Assembly (NCBI GenBank): GCA_964605235.1
Contig: CAZSBB010000004.1
Span: forward strand, 1-64,000
Direction: 5' to 3'
Source of the DNA: CAZSBB01 sp964605235
Lineage (GTDB): Bacteria; Planctomycetota; Phycisphaerae; Phycisphaerales; Phycisphaeraceae
Length of the DNA: 64,000 nucleotides
A program made the position numbers and the translations under genes. Of the stretch, positions 59,493 through 64,000 are shown in pieces (position 1 is the stretch's first letter; each line of letters starts with the position of its first letter). The notes beneath the pieces are model-generated. The model searched no databases, was not told the DNA's origin, and worked only from the letters and a program-made list of their open reading frames with translations.

Positions 59493-60551
59493 CCACCCAC
59501 CGCCGCCCCCGAGCGCGTCACGCAAGCCTCCATCGCCCAGCATCTGGGGATGAGCAAGTCCACGGTGAGCATGATTCTGTCCAACCACCCCCAGGCGGCC
59601 CGGTACAGCGAGGACACGCGCAAACGCGTGCTCGAAACCGCTTCCCAGCTCAATTACCGCCCGGACTTCTTCGCCTCACAGGTCCGCAGCAGCAAACGCA
59701 GAATGCTGGCGCTCTGCCTGTCCCGTTTTCAGGACAGCTTCGGCATGGGCATCGCCGACGCCTTCGCCCAGCGCGCCAGCGAACTGAACTATCAACTGCT
59801 GGTCACCGCCGCCAACCAGTCCGCCCATGGCCAGCCGCCGTTTGGTGAAATCGTCGGGCCCCACGGCGTCACCGCCCTGGCGATCGTCGGCAGCTGGTCC
59901 GAGCAGGTCATCACCGACGATCAACTCATCTCCCTGGCGCAGCGCGGCGTGAGCGTCACCCTCATCGGTCGCCGCCTCGACCATCCCACCATCAATTACC
60001 TCACGGTCGATCACTATCAGGGCCAGCGCAGCGCCGCCGCGGCCGTGCTGGCGCGTGGGGCGAAAAACATCTGGCTGCTGCACTATGGCCAAACCTGGAG
60101 CGTCGGTCGGCAACGCGTTGCCGCGGTGCGCGAAACGCTCGCAGAACAACACCTGACTCCCGCATGCACGCTGATGGTGGACAGTTCCAGCATCAATGAA
60201 ACCTATCTCGCGGTGCGCTCGGCGCTGCGTGCGCAAGGGCGACCTGATGCCATCATCGCCATTGCCGACAACCTGGCGATTGGCGCCATGGAAGCACTGG
60301 TGGAAGCGAACCTGACCCCGGGCAAAGATGTACTGGTCACCGGCTACGACGACACGCCGCTGGCGCGCGTCACCCGGCCGCGCCTCGCGTCGGTGCGCCT
60401 GCCCCTGCGCGAGCTGGGACGCCAGGGCGCCGACGTGCTCATCGAGCATTACGAAGGTACGCAGACCACCCCCATCGCCCGGCTGCTGCCCACCGAGTTC
60501 ATCGCCCGCGCCTCCATTGGCGCAGACCAGCATCAAGGAGATCCCGCATGA
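59490..60551 (+). CDS. LacI-family transcriptional regulator
   Basis: A 353-residue sugar-responsive regulator. The HTH is at residues 10-30 (VTQASIAQHLGMSKSTVSMIL), followed by the hinge and a periplasmic-binding-protein-like effector domain (LALCLSRFQDSFGMGIADAF, TLIGRRLDHPTINYLTVDHYQG, GRPDAIIAIADNLAIGAMEAL, VTGYDDTPLARVTRPRLASVRLP). It diverges from the BMC operon and begins a four-gene run with secreted, pilin-like and polysaccharide-lyase genes. It may control both directions. The next gene overlaps its stop (ATGA). Confidence 0.92.
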   Translation: MPPTAAPERVTQASIAQHLGMSKSTVSMILSNHPQAARYSEDTRKRVLETASQLNYRPDFFASQVRSSKRRMLALCLSRFQDSFGMGIADAFAQRASELNYQLLVTAANQSAHGQPPFGEIVGPHGVTALAIVGSWSEQVITDDQLISLAQRGVSVTLIGRRLDHPTINYLTVDHYQGQRSAAAAVLARGAKNIWLLHYGQTWSVGRQRVAAVRETLAEQHLTPACTLMVDSSSINETYLAVRSALRAQGRPDAIIAIADNLAIGAMEALVEANLTPGKDVLVTGYDDTPLARVTRPRLASVRLPLRELGRQGADVLIEHYEGTQTTPIARLLPTEFIARASIGADQHQGDPA

Positions 60552-61282
60552 CCAAGCCCCATGCCAACCGCAATGCAGCGCAGACCATCATCCTGCCGTG
60601 CCTGCTGCTCATGCTGACCGGCTCGCTGGCCTGCGCCGGCGAAAGCACAGACATCCAGTGGCGCTTTGACGCCAGTGAAGGCTGGACGCCCAGCCGTGTC
60701 GCGGCGCTCAAGAGCAAGGGATTCACCGTCAGCGGCGCTGCGGACAGCGATGCCGCGCTGTTCGTGCAGACCGAGCGGCTGGGCGAAGTAACTGGCTTCC
60801 TCAAGCTGGTGGATGTGGTGGACAGCGCAGCCGGCAAACTCGACAACGCCGGCGGCACCCCCATCGCCACGCTGCCCTTCGCTGCTGCGACCACGGGTTC
60901 CCTGAAGCTGCGCGTCGCGCTCGATGGCTTGCAGAAACAGCAGGCGGTCATCGCGCTGTGCAGCGGCGATACGGAACTGGCAGCCATTGAGCTGACCGAT
61001 AACACCCATGGCCAACTGCGCGTGGGTGAGCAGACCCAAGCCTTCACCGACGGCGTGAAATGGTTCATGTCCAGCCGGGATACAAGCATCGCCTGGGAGC
61101 CCGCCAGCGCCGGCGGCGTGCAGTTCACGCTGACATTTAAGCCGCGCCAGGGTCAGCCAGCCACCCTGCAAGGTCATGCCGCCGCCGCGCCGGACCGCCT
61201 GGTGCTGCGGGTGGGCTATGGCACAGCCGTCAACCGCGCCCTGATGATCGACGAACTGCAATTGCGGACGACATCCAAGTGA
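60548..61282 (+). CDS. Secreted protein of unknown function
   Basis: A 244-residue protein with an N-terminal signal peptide (TIILPCLLLMLTGSLACAGE). The mature part has alternating short beta-prone segments (LKLRVALDGLQKQQAVIALC, VQFTLTFKPRQGQPATL), resembling a laminin-G/concanavalin-like carbohydrate-binding fold, though no domain is certain. Coupled to the LacI gene by a 4-nt overlap, and followed by a prepilin-like gene, so a role in sensing or binding a polysaccharide is plausible. Confidence 0.7.
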   Translation: MTKPHANRNAAQTIILPCLLLMLTGSLACAGESTDIQWRFDASEGWTPSRVAALKSKGFTVSGAADSDAALFVQTERLGEVTGFLKLVDVVDSAAGKLDNAGGTPIATLPFAAATTGSLKLRVALDGLQKQQAVIALCSGDTELAAIELTDNTHGQLRVGEQTQAFTDGVKWFMSSRDTSIAWEPASAGGVQFTLTFKPRQGQPATLQGHAAAAPDRLVLRVGYGTAVNRALMIDELQLRTTSK

Positions 61283-61305
61283 CTCCGCTCGGATTGGAGC
61301 AACCC

Positions 61306-61968
61306 ATGCTGCGCTATCGACAATCACCCCCTCGCCCCGCCGGCTTCACCCTCATCGAGTTGCTGGTGGTCATCAGCATCATCGCCCTGCTGATCGCCAT
61401 TCTGCTGCCGGCGCTCGCCAAGGCCCGTGCTTCGGCGCGGATGGCGAGTTGTCACAGTCAACTGCACCAGTTCGGCGTCGCGCATGCGATCTACCTGTCC
61501 GACAACAGCGATCGGCTGCTGGTGCACGCCACGACCAACGCCAACACCTACTGGTACAACCAGCTGCGCTACGCCATCGGACAGGTGGGGCCGACCGTGG
61601 GCGCCGGGCCGATTTTCCGTTGTCCCGCCGGCTGGGCGACCACGGAGTTCAATACGCAATACACCCACGACTGGGCGGCGGTGGACTACGGCATGCTCGC
61701 GTTCAACGTGCTGCCCGGCGCGCCGGTGCGCATCGGCGATGTGCGCAAGCCCACGCAGAGCGCCGCGTTTCTCGATGTCATCCACCGCGTCACCGGGCAG
61801 ACGTTTGACTATGCCGGGCATTGGTACAGCAGTCGTTTCACCAGCGCCATCGGCAACCTCACGGCGCGGCCGTTCATGATTCGGCATAATGACAGCACCG
61901 TGGTCAACTACCTGGATGGCCACGCCGAAGCTGTGCCCAACTGCGCCTGGAGTGATCTCGATGGTTGA
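61306..61968 (+). CDS. Prepilin-like protein with H-x9-DG motif
   Basis: A 220-residue type IV pilin/pseudopilin-like protein. The prepilin cleavage and methylation signal GFTLIELLVVISIIALLIAILLPALAKAR is at residues 15-43 with the +5 glutamate. The C-terminal RHNDSTVVNYLDGHA holds the H-x9-DG motif of the large planctomycete/verrucomicrobial secreted pilin-like family, often linked to carbohydrate-utilisation loci. ATG 61306 with GGAG upstream is preferred over a GTG start at 61279. Confidence 0.9.
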   Translation: MLRYRQSPPRPAGFTLIELLVVISIIALLIAILLPALAKARASARMASCHSQLHQFGVAHAIYLSDNSDRLLVHATTNANTYWYNQLRYAIGQVGPTVGAGPIFRCPAGWATTEFNTQYTHDWAAVDYGMLAFNVLPGAPVRIGDVRKPTQSAAFLDVIHRVTGQTFDYAGHWYSSRFTSAIGNLTARPFMIRHNDSTVVNYLDGHAEAVPNCAWSDLDG

Positions 61969-64000
61969 ACCTGCCGCCTTGCCGCATCGCCCCCTGCTGG
62001 TGTGGACCTTGCTCGTCTGCTTGCTCGGGAGCCTTGGCGGGCGCAATTGGATGGCCCAGGCGCAGGACGTCGCCCCGACCGGCGCGCAGCACCCGATCGC
62101 CAATCTCGAATACCTGCTGGACTGGCGGCAGCGCACGGAATACGCCCGGCAAACCGTGGACTCGCTGCGCCCGCGCGTCGAACCCTACCTGCAGCTCAAT
62201 GCTGCGGAACTGCATCAAGCGGTGGCGCAGGATCGCCTGCAGCGCCCCACCGTGCTCGACCGCAGCCCGTTGGAACAGGTCGCGCTGGACCTCGCCCAGT
62301 ATGCCGCCTTGTCGCGCCAGCCGGCGCCGGCCCGGCAGGCGATCGCCCTGCTGGTCGAACTCGCCAATGCCGCCGAGGGACAAACCGAGCCCCAGCCGTG
62401 GGATTTCTTCGGCTGGATGAAAGCCATCCCCGCGCCGGCGGTGCTGGCGTATGACCTGACCGGGAGCCACCGCGACTGGGACGCCAACGATGGCGCCGCG
62501 CGACAAACCGTCGAAGCCTGGCTGCGCGCCGCCGCCGAACGCTGGCTCGCCGAAGCCGACCGCCGCGTGCTGAGCAACATCGCACCCTACGGCCTGCGCC
62601 ACGGGTTGGGCGTCGCCATCGCGCTCCATGATGCCCCCCTGGTCGACCGCTTCACCGCCGTGATCGGCCGGATGTATCAGCCGTACTACTTCACCGCCGA
62701 CGGGCTGTGGTGGGAAGGCTGCGTGTCCTATCACCAGCAGACCCACGGCAACCTGCAAAGCGCTGTCCATCTGCTGACCAACGCCTGGCGCGGCGGGCCC
62801 AGCGCGGAGGAACTGGCGCTGCGCTGGCCCCTGGCGCCGCTGGCGGGCGAAGCAGGAAAGACGCTGCGCTATCCCGACGGCCGAGCCATCACCTTGCACG
62901 ACACGCACTTTGCCGCCGCGCCGACGGGCCGTGTGCAGCAGAGCCTGATCCGCCCCTTCCTCCTGCCGCACGCCGGCACCGCGTGCCTGGCGCGCGGCAA
63001 CGAGCAGACGCACCTGCTGGCGTACCTGCATGCCTGTCCCACCTGCGACGGCGGGCGCTTCGGCGGCGGGCATATTCACGACGATCGCCTGGCGCTGATT
63101 CTCTACGGCTTCGGGCGTGAACTGCTGGGCGACGCCGGCTACGCCACCCGCGTGGAACTGCATCGCTACTTCCAGATGCACGCCCGCGCCCACAACACCG
63201 CAATCGCCTGGCAAAGCGAAACCAACGCCCCCGCTTACGCCCAGCTCGCGGGCCAGCCGGCGCGCTCGGCGACCCTGCTGTACGACGACGGCAGCGCCAG
63301 CAACGGACAAATCCAATTGCTCCGCATGCAATCGCCCGGCCCGGAAGCACTGGGCGTCACCCTCGCCGAGCGCACCCTCCTGCTGGTGGCGATCGACGCC
63401 AGCCACAGCTACGTGGTGGACATCACCCAACTGCGCGGCGGAATGCTGCACGAGTCTTACCTGCGCCCGCAGGAGGAAGAAGACTGCCAATTGGTCAGCA
63501 CCTGGACGCTGGAAGAACACGGCGGCACGCTCGCCGACCTGCCGCTGCCCGAGGGCGTGGAACCCGCAGCGCGCAAGCATCTGGAACTGCTCAAAGACCC
63601 GCGCACCGCCGGGGGCGACGTGGCGGGCATGTTCACCTGGACGAGCGTTCCCACGGGCACGGTACTGCAGGCGTTCGTCAATGAGGCGCCGGGCAGCACG
63701 GTGATATTTTCCCGGATGCCGCGTTTGCGTCCCACTGAACTGAAGCCCGAACACAGCGACGACTACCCCGGCTGGCATCTGACCCGTCGGCGGCCGGTGC
63801 AGGCGGACACGCTGAGCACATTCGCTGCGGTGTATGCGGTGCATCGCGCTGACGACGTGTCGCCGGTGCGTCGGGTGCTGTGGGAACCGCGCGGCGAGGA
63901 TGATGAGGAGGCCGTGACCCTGCGGGTGGAACTCGCCAGCGGCGCGGTGGACACGCTGCGGCTGGCGCGGCAAACGCAGAGCCAGCGCGTGATGGGCGAC
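61961..64000 (+). CDS. Heparinase II/III or alginate-lyase-like polysaccharide lyase (partial, runs off the window)
   Basis: An open frame of at least 680 codons from ATG 61961, overlapping the pilin-like stop by 8 nt. A hydrophobic N-terminus (LLVWTLLVCLLGSLGG) suggests export. The helical toroid part (about 60-330; ADGLWWEGCVSYHQQTHGNL) is followed by a beta-sandwich with GGHIHDDRLALILYGFGRELLGDAGYA near residue 370, the hallmark of heparinase II/III-type lyases (PL12/15/17/21-like). Such enzymes depolymerise uronic-acid polymers. The 3' end is beyond the window. Confidence 0.83.
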   Translation, partial: MVEPAALPHRPLLVWTLLVCLLGSLGGRNWMAQAQDVAPTGAQHPIANLEYLLDWRQRTEYARQTVDSLRPRVEPYLQLNAAELHQAVAQDRLQRPTVLDRSPLEQVALDLAQYAALSRQPAPARQAIALLVELANAAEGQTEPQPWDFFGWMKAIPAPAVLAYDLTGSHRDWDANDGAARQTVEAWLRAAAERWLAEADRRVLSNIAPYGLRHGLGVAIALHDAPLVDRFTAVIGRMYQPYYFTADGLWWEGCVSYHQQTHGNLQSAVHLLTNAWRGGPSAEELALRWPLAPLAGEAGKTLRYPDGRAITLHDTHFAAAPTGRVQQSLIRPFLLPHAGTACLARGNEQTHLLAYLHACPTCDGGRFGGGHIHDDRLALILYGFGRELLGDAGYATRVELHRYFQMHARAHNTAIAWQSETNAPAYAQLAGQPARSATLLYDDGSASNGQIQLLRMQSPGPEALGVTLAERTLLLVAIDASHSYVVDITQLRGGMLHESYLRPQEEEDCQLVSTWTLEEHGGTLADLPLPEGVEPAARKHLELLKDPRTAGGDVAGMFTWTSVPTGTVLQAFVNEAPGSTVIFSRMPRLRPTELKPEHSDDYPGWHLTRRRPVQADTLSTFAAVYAVHRADDVSPVRRVLWEPRGEDDEEAVTLRVELASGAVDTLRLARQTQSQRVMGD

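Noticed and set aside
61904..63973. Long minus-strand open frame (about 690 codons)
   Set aside because: It is antisense to the plus-strand lyase-like frame, which has a signal-like N-terminus, the HIHDDRLAL motif and a coupled start; the minus frame has no family features and is Gly/Ala/Arg/Gln-rich, as expected in GC-rich shadows.

Overview
The window is a GC-rich chromosomal stretch of a free-living, saccharide-degrading bacterium. Several traits point to Planctomycetota, probably the Phycisphaerae side (inference). These are a planctomycete/verrucomicrobial-type (PVM) bacterial microcompartment (BMC) locus, a secreted RTX/beta-propeller protein with the N-terminal LExRxLLS tag typical of planctomycete surface proteins, an H-x9-DG prepilin-like protein, paired long-N-terminus SPFH proteins, and a MoxR/DUF58/DUF4129/DUF4350 cluster. 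Intergenic space is dense with several families of short palindromic repeats. No transposase, prophage, rRNA, tRNA or CRISPR array was seen.

Left third (1-27900). Central metabolism comes first: citrate synthase, an SDR reductase, AccA and TyrA, interrupted by a Fic protein with a convergent small antitoxin-like gene. A minus-strand catabolic operon follows (GntR regulator, sialidase-like protein, amidohydrolase, DapA-family lyase, then a URO-D-like protein). Next is a six-gene minus-strand membrane cluster (B-box/TM protein, integral membrane protein, DUF4129, DUF4350, MoxR ATPase, DUF58). After that come a class I glutamine amidotransferase-like hydrolase, a DapB-like dehydrogenase and, divergently, the RNase P RNA gene. 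Two overlapping SPFH genes, a class IV aminotransferase, rhamnulokinase, PgsA and a five-domain S1 protein complete the region.

Middle (28000-49200). RecQ, a lipoprotein and an aldose-epimerase-like protein precede an array of six hairpins. Then follow a DegT aminotransferase, MlaF and MlaD, a uronate-isomerase-like protein, an MFS transporter, a methyltransferase, an Rrf2 regulator, phosphofructokinase, the RTX/beta-propeller protein, a NifU-like protein, CsrA with a glycine-rich tail, a solitary NuoB, a glycosyltransferase, a perfect 30-bp hairpin, Aat and a lipoprotein.

Right (49226-59256). This is the most notable region: a minus-strand BMC locus of thirteen genes. In transcription order they are PduL, BMC-H, BMC-H, acetate kinase, BMC-H, BMC-P, CoA-acylating aldehyde dehydrogenase, BMC-P, an uncharacterised RpiB-like protein, BMC-P, class II sugar-phosphate aldolase, an uncharacterised TIM-barrel-like protein and a DeoR regulator. 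Five enzymes or putative enzymes carry recognisable encapsulation-peptide-like helices. By analogy with the PVM compartment, rhamnulose/fuculose-1-phosphate would be split to DHAP and lactaldehyde, and lactaldehyde converted through an acyl-CoA and acyl-phosphate to lactate with ATP formation. The rhamnulokinase at 23700-25193 could feed it. A divergent LacI-family gene with a 43-bp palindromic operator begins a plus-strand operon (LacI, secreted protein, prepilin-like protein, heparinase/alginate-lyase-like enzyme) that runs off the window end. Polysaccharide breakdown and the microcompartment may therefore be co-regulated.
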